From positions 3,348,001-3,412,000 of the forward strand of contig NZ_CP046804.1 in assembly GCF_009763805.1 (NCBI RefSeq): a stretch of DNA of 64,000 nucleotides, given 5' to 3'. This document shows, in pieces, positions 39,935-49,561 of this stretch; position 1 is the stretch's first letter, and every line of letters starts with the position of its first letter. This DNA is from Vibrio cidicii. GTDB lineage: Bacteria; Pseudomonadota; Gammaproteobacteria; Enterobacterales; Vibrionaceae. Under the pieces are notes generated by a model. It ran no database searches, had not been told where the DNA came from, and worked only from the letters and a program-made list of their open reading frames with translations. The position numbers and the translations under genes are program-made.

Positions 39935-39961
39935 AAAAAAGACCAGCATAAAATGCTGGTC
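39935..39961 (-). terminator. Terminator of the second glutamate synthase operon
   Basis: GACCAGCAT (39941-39949) and ATGCTGGTC (39953-39961) form a perfect 9-bp stem with an AAA loop. On the minus strand it is followed by a run of six Ts. Confidence 0.88.
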
Positions 39962-39998
39962 AATAAGAAAAGTTTGGAAGGATTGCGTATTGGTTACC

Positions 39999-40036
39999 GG
40001 TATCAGGCAGGTGTTTTGCGTGCACCGCCTGATACC
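39999..40036 (-). repeat. Long hairpin just after gltD of the second operon
   Basis: GGTATCAGGC (39999-40008) pairs perfectly with GCCTGATACC (40027-40036), and an inner GGTG/CACC extends the stem past a bulged A. It starts 10 bp after the gltD stop and lacks a T run. The real terminator is about 40 bp further on. A role in protecting the 3' end of the transcript is possible but only inferred. Confidence 0.6.
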
Positions 40037-40046
40037 AGTTGGTTTA

Positions 40047-41519
40047 TCAGCCAGCAGAGAGCATCAGTGAATCGGCTTTGGCTTCTAAGTTGGTGTTACC
40101 CATGAGGTAAGCATCGATAGCGCGAGCACTTTCGCGCCCTTCGTTGATACAGCGTACCACCAAAGATTGGCCAGTGCGCATATCACCGGCGGCAAAAACG
40201 CCCGGTTGATTGGTCTGGAAATCTTGAGTGGCGACGTTGCCACGCTCATCAAGCGCCACATTCAGTTGGGCAAGAACGCCGTGAGGCTCTGGATGGAGGA
40301 AACCCATAGCCAGAAACGCCATGTCACAAGGGATCACACGTTCGCTGCCTGCCACCTCTTCAAAGCTGGGGCGCTCACCTGGGGCGGCCTTTTTCCACAC
40401 AATATCAGCGAGGCGCAGGCCAGTGACTTGCCCCTGCTCATTGCCGATAAATTCCTTGGTCAAAATGTTCCAATGGCGCTCACAACCCTCTTCGTGCGAT
40501 GTCGACGTGCGCAGAATCATCGGATATTGCGGCCAAGGCATATTCGCAGGGCGTTTTTCTGGTGGCATCGGCATGATTTCCACTTGCGTGATGCTGGCGG
40601 CGCCGTGACGGTTTGAGGTGCCGACACAGTCAGAACCGGTATCACCACCGCCGATCACTACCACATGCTTGCCAGCTGCGTGGATCTCTTCCCCTTTGAG
40701 ATCCATGTTGTTCGCGCGGCGGTTGTTTTGCGCCAAAAACTGCATCGCAAAATAGACGCCATTCAGCTCGCGACCCGGGATGGGCAGATCGCGCGGCACG
40801 GTCGAGCCACCCGTCAGCAGCACCACATCGTACTCTTGGCGAATTTGCTGCGCGTTGACGTTAACGCCAACGTGTTGATTGACTTTAAATTCAACACCAG
40901 CTTGTGCCATTAGATCGATTTTGCGATCGATGATGTCCATGCCCAGTTTGAAATCGGGAATCCCAAAGCGCAGCAAACCACCGACCTTTTCGTCGCGCTC
41001 AAACACAGTGACAAAATGGCCCGCACTGTTGAGCTGCTCGGCAGCGGCAAGGCCCGCCGGGCCAGAGCCGATGATCGCGACTTTTTTCCCCGTGCGTGAA
41101 CGAGGGGTTTTCGGTTTGGCGTACCCTTCACGATACGCCGTTTCCACGATGGTTTTCTCGATATTACAAATGGTGATCGGATCTTGGTTGATGCCAAGCA
41201 CACAGGCGCTTTCACACGGTGCAGGGCAGACGCGACCAGTAAACTCAGGGAAGTTATTGGTCGAACTTAGGATCTGCCACGCCTCTTCCCAGCTATCACG
41301 GTACACCGCGTCGTTAAACTCTGGGATGATGTTACCGATCGGGCAGCCGTTATGACAAAACGGCACGCCACAATCCATACAACGTGATGCTTGTGTATTG
41401 ATTTTGTTGCCAAAATCGCTGTTTAGGACAAATTCCTTGTTGTTTTGGATACGAACTGCTGGGTCAATTTTCTTCGGCAGTTCACGACCAAACTCTAAAA
41501 ATCCAGTAGGCTTACCCAT
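40047..41519 (-). CDS. gltD: Glutamate synthase small subunit (second copy)
   Basis: This 490-residue flavoprotein is the partner of the second GltB and differs clearly from the first GltD. It opens [20 protein letters not shown]. Cluster cysteines are in [20 protein letters not shown] and [15 protein letters not shown] and NADPH folds are seen at [16 protein letters not shown] and [14 protein letters not shown]. Its ATG directly abuts the gltB stop (TAAATG), which suggests tightly coupled, near-equal synthesis of the two subunits. Confidence 0.94.
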   Translation of the reverse strand: MGKPTGFLEFGRELPKKIDPAVRIQNNKEFVLNSDFGNKINTQASRCMDCGVPFCHNGCPIGNIIPEFNDAVYRDSWEEAWQILSSTNNFPEFTGRVCPAPCESACVLGINQDPITICNIEKTIVETAYREGYAKPKTPRSRTGKKVAIIGSGPAGLAAAEQLNSAGHFVTVFERDEKVGGLLRFGIPDFKLGMDIIDRKIDLMAQAGVEFKVNQHVGVNVNAQQIRQEYDVVLLTGGSTVPRDLPIPGRELNGVYFAMQFLAQNNRRANNMDLKGEEIHAAGKHVVVIGGGDTGSDCVGTSNRHGAASITQVEIMPMPPEKRPANMPWPQYPMILRTSTSHEEGCERHWNILTKEFIGNEQGQVTGLRLADIVWKKAAPGERPSFEEVAGSERVIPCDMAFLAMGFLHPEPHGVLAQLNVALDERGNVATQDFQTNQPGVFAAGDMRTGQSLVVRCINEGRESARAIDAYLMGNTNLEAKADSLMLSAG

Positions 41520-44500
41520 TTACACGGCCTCCGCTTCTTGTTGTTCTGCCTCTGCCTTGCGCTTTTTCAGCACCGCTTTGTAATCACGTGGCATCACTTT
41601 CACCAAGGATTTCAAGCTGCTTTCAAAGTTATCAAGGAAAGACTGAGCCACTTCACTTCCTGTGAATTGAACATGCTTGGTCAGCATCTCCAGTAGCAGG
41701 TCTTTGTCTTCTTGTTCGATTGGATCGAGGTCGACCAATTCTGGGTTGAGTTTCGAGTTAAAATCCCCCGACTTGTCCCAAACGTAGGCCACGCCACCGC
41801 TCATACCTGCGGCGAAGTTGCGCCCGGTTGAACCAAGGATCAGCGCCACACCGCCGGTCATGTATTCACAGCCGTGGTCGCCGACACCTTCAACCACCAC
41901 TTTCGCGCCGGAGTTACGCACACAGAAACGTTCACCCGCTAAGCCGCGAATGTAAGATTCACCAGACGTCGCACCGTAGAAACAGACGTTACCGACAATA
42001 ATGTTGTCTTCTGCCACGAGCGTGGAGTTGGCGTCAGGGTAGAGCACCAATGTGCCGCCCGATAGGCCTTTACCCCAGTAGTCGTTGGCATCGCCTTCCA
42101 CCTCAAACTTCACGCCTTTGGCAAGGAATGCACCGAAAGATTGCCCCGCACTGCCAGTGAACTTAACCTGCATCGGCTGTGGTAAGCCTTGATCTTTATA
42201 CACTTTGGAGATTTCGTTCGACAGCATGGTGCCAACCGAGCGGTCGGTATTGATGATCGGAAACTCGGCTTGTACCGCTTGGCCGTTTTCCAGCGCAGGT
42301 TGCGCCGCTTGGATCAGTTGACGATCCAGTACCGCTTCCAAGTGATGGTTCTGCTGAGTTTGACAGTAGATGCCGTCTTGCTCGCGTGGCTGCTCAATAA
42401 ACAGCACAGGAGAGAGATCCAAGTTTTTGTATTTCCAGTGAGCAACGTTGTCGCGCACTTTCAATTTATGCGCTTGACCGACCATCTCTGCAATGGTGCG
42501 AAAGCCAAGTTCAGCCATGATTTCACGTAGCCCTTGCGCCATGTACTGGAAGAAGGTCACGACGTCATCTACACGGCCGTCGAAACGCTCACGCAGCGTT
42601 TTGTTTTGCGTGGCGATGCCGACAGGACAGGTGTTCTTATGACACTTACGCATCATGATACAGCCTTCCACCACCAGAGCAGCGGTCGCAACCCCCCACT
42701 CTTCAGCACCCAACAGAGTCGCAATCGCGATGTCGCGCGGGGTTTTCATCTGGCCATCGGCTTGTACCACGATACGGTTACGCAGGCCGTTTTTCAGCAG
42801 CGTTTGGTGCGTCTCAGCTAGGCCAAGTTCCCACGGCAGACCGGTGTGACGGATCGAAGAGATCGGTGATGCGCCCGTACCGCCGTCGTGGCCTGCAATT
42901 AGCACCACATCGGCCTTGGCTTTCGCAACGCCCGAGGCGATGGTGCCAACACCCGCTTCAGAGACCAATTTGACGTTGACGCGACCTTTACGGTTGGCGT
43001 TTTTCAGGTCAAATATCAGCTGGGCTAAGTCTTCAATCGAGTAGATGTCGTGGTGTGGCGGTGGCGAAATCAGGCCCACTCCCGGAGTGGAGTGACGCGT
43101 TGCGCCGATCCAATCATCGACTTTATCGCCAGGCAACTGACCACCTTCACCCGGTTTCGCGCCCTGCGCCATCTTGATCTGGATTTCATCTGAGTTGGTC
43201 AGATAGTAAGAGGTGACGCCAAAACGGCCAGAAGCAACCTGCTTGATGGCTGAACGCTCGGAATCGCCATTCTCTCTTGGCTCAAAACGGATCGGATCTT
43301 CACCGCCTTCACCCGAGTTGGATTTCGCGCCAAGACGGTTCATGGCAACGGCAAGAGTGGAGTGCGCTTCGTAAGAGATCGAACCAAACGACATCGCCCC
43401 TGTGGCGAAGCGTTTAACGATGCTCTCAATCGGTTCCACTTCTTCAATCGGAATAGAGCCAGCGGGATTTTTGACAAAATCAAGTTGGCTGCGCAGCGTG
43501 ACCGCTTTGTCGCCTTGACTGTCGACCGCAGCGGCGTACTTCTTGAATTCTTGGAAGTCTTTGTTGCGCGTTGAATGTTGCAGCAAATGGATGGTTTCAG
43601 GGTTGAACAGGTGTTTTTCGCCACGCTGTTTCCACTGATACACGCCGCCGACATCCAACATCTGGACTGGGATTTCACGAGTAGGGTAACCAACACGATG
43701 ACGTACCAAGACTTCTTTAGCGATGTCATCGAGCGTCAAGCCTTGAATACGGGTGACGGTTCCGGTGAAGTATTTATCGACCACCGCTTTGCTGATGCCA
43801 AGCGCTTCGAAGATCTGCGCGCCGTGGTAAGACTGCAGCGTGGAGATGCCCATCTTAGAGAAGATTTTCAGCAGGCCGCCGTTAACCCCCTTGCGGTAGT
43901 TGTTGAAATACTGCTCAACCGACACGCTGGCATCCAGTTTTTTACGACGTTGCAGATCAACGATGGTTTCGGTGACCAGATATGGGTTCACCGCATTGGC
44001 ACCGTAGCCGACCAGTGTGGCGAAGTGGTGCGTTTCACGCGCGTCGCCAGTTTCGACCACGATACCGCATTTGGCACGCAGGCCTTTACGGATCAGGTGA
44101 TGGTGCACTGCGCCTACCGCCAGCATGGCAGGAATGGCGGCGTGGTTGGAGTTTACCGCGCGGTCTGTCAGCAAAATAATTGAGTAACCGTCGATTACCG
44201 CATCTTCGGCGTACTGGCAAATACGTTTTAGCGCGCGCTCCAGTTTGCCCGCATCTTCACTGGCTTGGAAAACGATATCCAGCGTTTTAGCTTGTAAATG
44301 CTCGTTGTCAATTGCGCGCAGCTTTTCCAGCTCGGCGTTGGAGATAACGGGCGATTCCAATTCCACTTTACGGCAATGAACTGGCGATTCCGCCAATAGG
44401 TTCTGATCTTTACCTATGTAGGTATTGAGCGACATCACCATACGTTTCGCGGATCGGGTCGATCGGCGGGTTGGTCACCTGAGCAAACAACTGCTTAAAG

Positions 44501-46060
44501 TAGTTGGCAAGATGCTGCGATTGGTGCGACAAAATCGCTACCGGCCAGTCAGCGCCCATTGAACCCAGCGGCTCGTAACCTGTTTGTGCCAGCGGCAGAA
44601 TGATTTCGTTTACTTCTTCCGCACTGATGCCGAAGGCTTGTTGGCGATGCAGCAGACGCTCTGGTGAAGGTTGGCTGTGAACGTTGTCGGCATCCGGCAG
44701 CGATTTTAAGCTCAGCAGGTTGTCTTGTACCCACTGCTCATAAGGCTGTGCGTTGGCGATGGAGTCTTTCACTTCTTCATCTGAAATGATGCGACCTTGT
44801 TCGAGATCGGCGACAAAGATGCGCCCCGGTTGCAAACGGCCACGGTACTCGACGTTTTCCGCAGGCACTTCGACTACGCCAGACTCTGACGCCATGATCA
44901 GCATGTTGTCTTTGGTCACGGTATAGCGAGAAGGGCGAAGGCCGTTACGATCGAGCGTCGCTCCCACCTGAACACCGTCGGTGAAACAGACAGACGCTGG
45001 GCCATCCCACGGTTCCATAATGTTGGCGTGGTATTGGTAGAAAGCGCGACGTTTCGGGTCCATGGCTTTGTTTTCCTGCCACGCTTCTGGGATCATCATC
45101 ATCAAGGCGTGTGGCAAGCTGCGGCCAGAGAGTACCAAAAGCTCCAGAACCATATCGAAGTTGGCCGAATCCGATGCACCTTCTTGGCACACAGGCAGCA
45201 GCATGTCGATTTCTGCTTGAGTGAACAGTTTGGATTCTAGGATCGCTTCACGCGCTTTCATCCAGTTCAGGTTGCCGCGTACTGTGTTGATCTCACCGTT
45301 GTGCGCGATGTAGCGGAAAGGCTGCGCAAGGCGCCATTTCGGGAAAGTATTGGTAGAGAAACGCGAGTGAACCAGAGCGAGCGCCGTCACCATGGTTGGG
45401 TTTTGCAGATCCAAAAAGTACTGAGGTACCTGCTCTGTGGTCAGTTGGCCTTTGTAAACCAGCGTTTTGTACGACATCGAGTTGATGTAAAAATCATCGC
45501 CGATGTTCGAGACGCTTTCTAAACAGACGCGCACCGTGTAGTTGCGCAGCACGTACAGTTTACGCTCCAACTCTTCCGGTGTGCAGCCCGGGCCACCCGA
45601 GATAAAAACGTGCTCAAATTGAGGCTCTGTGCTAAGGGGATCTGCGCCGATCATCGAGTTGTCGGTCGGCAAGACACGGTAGCCCAAAATGTCGAGATCG
45701 AGACGCTTGGCATTGCGCTGTAAAATATCGCGACACTGTTCACGCTTGTACTCGTCTTTCGGGAACAACACCACCCCGACACCGTATTTTTCAAAAGAAG
45801 GCAGCTTGAGTCCAAGCTTAACCGCTTCTTCCAAAAGAAATTCATGAGGTTTTTGCAGCAGAATGCCCGCGCCGTCACCGCTACATGGATCACAACCTTG
45901 GCCGCCGCGGTGCTCCATTCGCGCCAGCATCTCAAGAGCCTGTGTGACCACTTGGTGAGACTTACGGTTTTTCAGGTGAGCAACAAAACCAATACCACAG
46001 GCGTCATGCTCCAGTTTCTGGAGTATACAAACCCTGCGAACTTTGCTCTCTATCTACCAT
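41520..46060 (-). CDS. gltB: Glutamate synthase large subunit, second copy (two apparent +1 frameshifts)
   Basis: A second, distinct GltB. The start at 46060 (GGAAG upstream) gives MVDREQSSQGLYTPE; GTTTC at 46014-46018 then has one extra base, and with GTTC the frame continues LEHDACGIGFVAHLKN, placing the nucleophile cysteine in DACGIGF. A second identical lesion at 44444-44448 separates NPPIDPIRE from RMVMSLNTYIGK. The FMN region EGGEDPIRFEPREN, the 3Fe-4S motif CIMMRKCHKNTC and the C-terminal glycine-rich domain are intact. Corrected length is 1512 residues. Two errors in one gene, both of the GAAC type, fit a systematic artefact. Confidence 0.93.
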
Positions 46061-46078
46061 AGATACTTCCTTCCAGTT

Positions 46079-46132
46079 CTAATTGACGCAACAACCCATG
46101 CAGAAAACACTGCATAAATAGTGATTGAGCAT
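46079..46132 (-). CDS. Candidate 17-residue cysteine-rich leader peptide of gltB
   Basis: A tiny frame reads MLNHYLCSVFCMGCCVN and stops 18 bp before the gltB start. Four of 17 residues are cysteine. AAAGGACGG directly precedes its ATG and could serve as ribosome site, though the spacing is short. It has no glutamate or glutamine codons, so a classical glutamate attenuator is not suggested; a cysteine-sensing or translational-coupling role is only a guess. It is too short for coding statistics, so expression is unproven. Confidence 0.4.
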   Translation of the reverse strand: MLNHYLCSVFCMGCCVN

Positions 46133-46314
46133 CCGTCCTTTATAGTTCTGAGTCGCAACCAGCAAGGGAAGCTGGTTTTGAGTCCTTTCCGCATCCCACA
46201 GGAATCATGTTGTGGGAAAAACAATCCTTGGTGATATCCCGGTTTTATTGGTCACTTTATAGTGATTTATATAGGTTGGAGTGGGGCATCACCGACATAA
46301 TCCGTGTTTCATCT

Positions 46315-46371
46315 TGTAATTAAAGTCACAAAAATGACGGTTATGTGTAAGTATCCTACAATTTTGTGACT
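46315..46371. promoter_or_regulatory. CRP-like site inside a 10-bp inverted repeat upstream of gltB and yhcC
   Basis: TGTAA-N6-TCACA at 46315-46330 differs by one base from the CRP core TGTGA-N6-TCACA. The right half is also part of a perfect inverted repeat, AGTCACAAAA (46324-46333) and TTTTGTGACT (46362-46371), with a 28-bp spacer. The region lies between two divergent genes. Smaller stems at 46157-46177 and 46194-46217 lie closer to gltB. The rest of the 475-bp gap holds no gene that I can support. Confidence 0.4.
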
Positions 46372-46546
46372 AGCCAATGCAACGAAAAGTCTTGGTTGCA
46401 TCCCAAAAAAATCGTTTAAAAATGCATTTTTAGTTTAACATTTATGCAACATGAGCGTTTTTTGTCTTTAATTATGCAGGTTTATTGATTTTTGCCAGTG
46501 AATGGGGTGTTTGAATTCGCTAGCATGCTGTGTTTTTTCTTGCGAA

Positions 46547-46565
46547 TGTGTAATTTAATTACACA
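46547..46565. promoter_or_regulatory. Operator-like palindrome upstream of yhcC
   Basis: TGTGTAAT and ATTACACA form a perfect 8-bp inverted repeat around TTA, ending 42 bp before the yhcC start. The size and symmetry suit a dimeric repressor. The regulator cannot be named from sequence; it only loosely resembles an ArgR box. Confidence 0.45.
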
Positions 46566-46607
46566 GATCGAATTAAGATTGATTCCGCTTTAGATTGGGT
46601 GAGTTCA

Positions 46608-47552
46608 ATGCAATTACATCAACTGGTGAACACTCTAGGTCAGGACTTGCAGCGTCGTTATGGGGAGAAAGTCCACAAGCTGACGTTGCATGGTGGCTTT
46701 AGTTGCCCGAACCGTGATGGGACGATTGGTCGCGGCGGCTGCACATTTTGTAATGTCGCCTCATTTGCCGATGAGCAGGCACAAATCAAGAGTATTCAGT
46801 TGCAACTTAGTGAGCGCGCTGGCGAAGTGCATCGCGCCAAACGCTATCTAGCGTATTTTCAAGCCTATACCAGCACTTATGCGGAAGTGCAGGTATTGAA
46901 GAACATGTATGAAGAAGCGCTGAAAGCGGCGGATATTGTTGGGTTGTGTGTGGGAACGCGCCCGGATTGTGTACCTGATGCGGTGTTGGATTTGCTTGCA
47001 GGCTATGTGCAGCAGGGGTTTGAAATTTGGCTCGAACTGGGTTTGCAGACGGCGAATGATCAGACACTCAAACGCATCAACCGTGGTCACGACTTTGCCT
47101 GTTATGCCGAGATCACCCGCCGTGCCCGTGCGCTGGGTATCAAAGTGTGTACGCATTTGATTGTTGGTTTGCCAAAAGAGAGCGGGCAAGAGAACCGCTT
47201 GACACTCGACAAAGTGATCGCCACGGGAACAGATGGCATTAAACTGCATGGTTTGCACATTGTTGAGGGAAGCACCATGGCAAAAGCGTGGCGCGTAGGC
47301 AAATTGGAGGCGCCGAGCTTAGAAGAGTATGTGGCGATTGCGTGCGATCTGATCCGTCACACCCCGCCAGAAATCGTTTATCACCGCGTTTCTTCTGCGG
47401 CGCGGCGTCCGACCTTGCTCTCTCCATTGTGGTGTGAAAATCGCTGGCTCGCGATGACAGAAATTGGCAAGGCATTGGCGCTGCTGGGGGCGCAAGGCAG
47501 CGCACTTGAGCGCCCTTTCCGGTTTACAAAACCCCAATTAAAAGCGGAATAA
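46608..47552 (+). CDS. yhcC: YhcC-type radical SAM protein (TIGR01212 family)
   Basis: The protein opens MQLHQLVNTLGQDLQRRYGE and carries the radical SAM cysteines in CPNRDGTIGRGGCTFC, with WLELGLQTANDQTLKRINRG further on. I chose the ATG at 46608, which matches the family start and has GGTGAG before it; a GTG at 46599 would add three residues. Length is 314 residues. The chemical role of YhcC is not established. It is divergent from gltB and followed by arcB, the same neighbourhood as in E. coli. Confidence 0.9.
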   Translation: MQLHQLVNTLGQDLQRRYGEKVHKLTLHGGFSCPNRDGTIGRGGCTFCNVASFADEQAQIKSIQLQLSERAGEVHRAKRYLAYFQAYTSTYAEVQVLKNMYEEALKAADIVGLCVGTRPDCVPDAVLDLLAGYVQQGFEIWLELGLQTANDQTLKRINRGHDFACYAEITRRARALGIKVCTHLIVGLPKESGQENRLTLDKVIATGTDGIKLHGLHIVEGSTMAKAWRVGKLEAPSLEEYVAIACDLIRHTPPEIVYHRVSSAARRPTLLSPLWCENRWLAMTEIGKALALLGAQGSALERPFRFTKPQLKAE

Positions 47553-47604
47553 CCGCTTATTTGCTGATATATTTGCAAACAGCGTTAAAAATCAGGTAGC
47601 AAAG

Positions 47605-49389
47605 ATGGATCAGCTGTTCAGCGCGCTTCGGGACGGAGCACAACACTATGGCCTTATTCTCCTTGGCGCCGTCCTGTTATTGGTGCTGGTCAAGGCCCTG
47701 ATGCTGCGTTTTCAAAAAGATCTCGATTCGCTGGTGCTGGACGCGCTTTCTCCAGTACTGCTGGTGGATCTTGCGCAAAACAAGATCCTTTTGGCCAATA
47801 CGGCGGCGATGCAGCTTCTGGGCATTCGCCAGCTTAATCGTTGCTACTTTTTCCCCTCCGCTTCATCCACGTCAGACATAGCACAAACGCTCAACTCACT
47901 CTCTGGACGGCAGTTCTCGCATCTCACTTTTACTTGGCGTCTGTCTGACAATGAAAGTTTGCAGATAGCCTTGAGCGGTCGCAAAGTCCACTATCACCAC
48001 CGTTTTTGTTGGTTATTGCACGTGGGTGCGGTGGTAGCGGAGGATGACGGGCAGCAAAGCGAATTGGAAGCGCTGCGAATGGCCAAATCCGCGTTAGACT
48101 CCTTGTCGGAACTAATTTGTCTGCGCGATCCTGATGGGCGGATTTTAGCCACAAACCGCGCTTTTGAGCAGTTTTGGCAGGGACGGCGTGAAGAGTCGAT
48201 CGAACCTGTTGCAGGGCAGATCAAAGGGCGGCGCAGTGAACGTCGTTGGACGACCGATCCGCAAGGGCGCAGTTGTTTGCTGGAAGTAAACCAGAGCCTT
48301 TTGATGAGTAAACAAGGGGAGCCGCTTGGATCGCTGAGCATCAGCCACGATGTGACAGAGTGGCATAAAATGCAGCAGAATCTGCGTGATGAAATGGAGC
48401 GGCGCAAAGACACCGAAGTGGCGCTGGCTCAGCGCGATACCATTTTGCAGAACATCCTCGAAGCCAGCCCAGACTCAATTGGCATCTTCAATGAGAACAT
48501 GGTCTATCAGGCGTGCAACAAGCCGTTTGTCAATGCGCTGGGCATTGCTGAAGTCTCTGATCTCATAGGTAAAAGGCTGCAAGATGTCATTCCTGGCGAA
48601 ATGTACCAGCGCTTGTCGGCGACCGACAGCCAAGTGTTGCATGAAGGCAAATCGCTGCGTTATCTGGACAAAATTCTCAACAGTAGCGGCGACTATTCTT
48701 GGTTTGATGTGGTGAAGTCGCCATTTCGCGATCCCGCCTCGGGCACCAACGGAGTGCTGATCATGGCAAGGGACATCTCAGAGCGCTATCTAGCGGAGCA
48801 AAAATTGGAAGCGGCCAATCAAGAGCTCGAAAAACTGAGCTTTATGGACAGCTTGACCAAAGTTGCCAACCGTCGCCGCTTTGATGAGCAGTTAAACACG
48901 CTGTGGCATCACCATGCGCGCGAAAAACTGCCTTTGGCGATCATGTTGTGTGATATCGACTTCTTCAAAGAGTTTAATGATCGCTACGGCCATCAACTGG
49001 GCGATCACGCCTTGACTCAAGTTGCCGAGGTGTTCTCCAAAGTGATCAGCCGCTCATCGGATTGCGTGGCGCGTTATGGCGGTGAAGAGTTTGCGTTCAT
49101 ATTGCCCAATACCACCACCGAAGGGGCGCTAAAAGTCGCGGAAAAAATACATGTCTGCATTGCTCAACTGGCGATTGAGCACCTTGGCTCGAAAGTGGCG
49201 CAGCGGATCACCGTTAGCCTTGGTTTGGTCTCCTATATTCCTAAACCTGAAGATTTGCCCGAAATGGGCGTGACCTTGGCCGACAGCGCTTTATACCAAG
49301 CCAAATCCGATGGCCGAAACCGTACTTGCGTCCATCCGGTTTCGCTCACTGCCGATGAAGTACCCCAGCAGCAGGGTGCGAAAGGTTAA
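47605..49389 (+). CDS. Membrane PAS-GGDEF diguanylate cyclase
   Basis: The 594-residue protein has one N-terminal membrane helix (about residues 16-35), PAS-like segments at about 45-130, 155-265 and 285-400 (the last ending GVLIMARDISERYLAEQKL), and a GGDEF domain at about 425-580. The active site is GGEEF at residues 492-496, so cyclase activity is expected. RSSD lies exactly five residues before it and matches the RxxD product-inhibition site. It would make cyclic di-GMP in response to a signal sensed by the PAS domains. It lies between yhcC and arcB; E. coli has no such gene here. Confidence 0.9.
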   Translation: MDQLFSALRDGAQHYGLILLGAVLLLVLVKALMLRFQKDLDSLVLDALSPVLLVDLAQNKILLANTAAMQLLGIRQLNRCYFFPSASSTSDIAQTLNSLSGRQFSHLTFTWRLSDNESLQIALSGRKVHYHHRFCWLLHVGAVVAEDDGQQSELEALRMAKSALDSLSELICLRDPDGRILATNRAFEQFWQGRREESIEPVAGQIKGRRSERRWTTDPQGRSCLLEVNQSLLMSKQGEPLGSLSISHDVTEWHKMQQNLRDEMERRKDTEVALAQRDTILQNILEASPDSIGIFNENMVYQACNKPFVNALGIAEVSDLIGKRLQDVIPGEMYQRLSATDSQVLHEGKSLRYLDKILNSSGDYSWFDVVKSPFRDPASGTNGVLIMARDISERYLAEQKLEAANQELEKLSFMDSLTKVANRRRFDEQLNTLWHHHAREKLPLAIMLCDIDFFKEFNDRYGHQLGDHALTQVAEVFSKVISRSSDCVARYGGEEFAFILPNTTTEGALKVAEKIHVCIAQLAIEHLGSKVAQRITVSLGLVSYIPKPEDLPEMGVTLADSALYQAKSDGRNRTCVHPVSLTADEVPQQQGAKG

Positions 49390-49561
49390 CTTTCCCTAAT
49401 AATGCCCGTTTTGTCACACGAGTTGTGAATTCAATGGCTTAACCGCTAGAGTCAAACACGCTACACTAACCTTCCACCGTTCAACACCTCGCCCCGTCCC
49501 GCGGGCGTCAGTGTCGAGTCCGGCGGCTATCGCAATCGCCACTCACGCTTTGGAGCTTTAG

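Noticed and set aside
39867..40070. A 67-codon plus-strand frame between the two glutamate synthase operons
   Set aside because: It runs through the terminator and the 39999-40036 hairpin, has no good ribosome site and no recognisable product.
44410..45951. A separate glutamate synthase N-terminal protein starting at 45951
   Set aside because: This is the middle of the second gltB; both its apparent start and end are created by the GTTTC insertions.
46157..46177. AACCAGC/GCTGGTT stem upstream of gltB as a plus-strand terminator
   Set aside because: No plus-strand gene ends there; it lies in the gltB leader, and the T run is only four bases.
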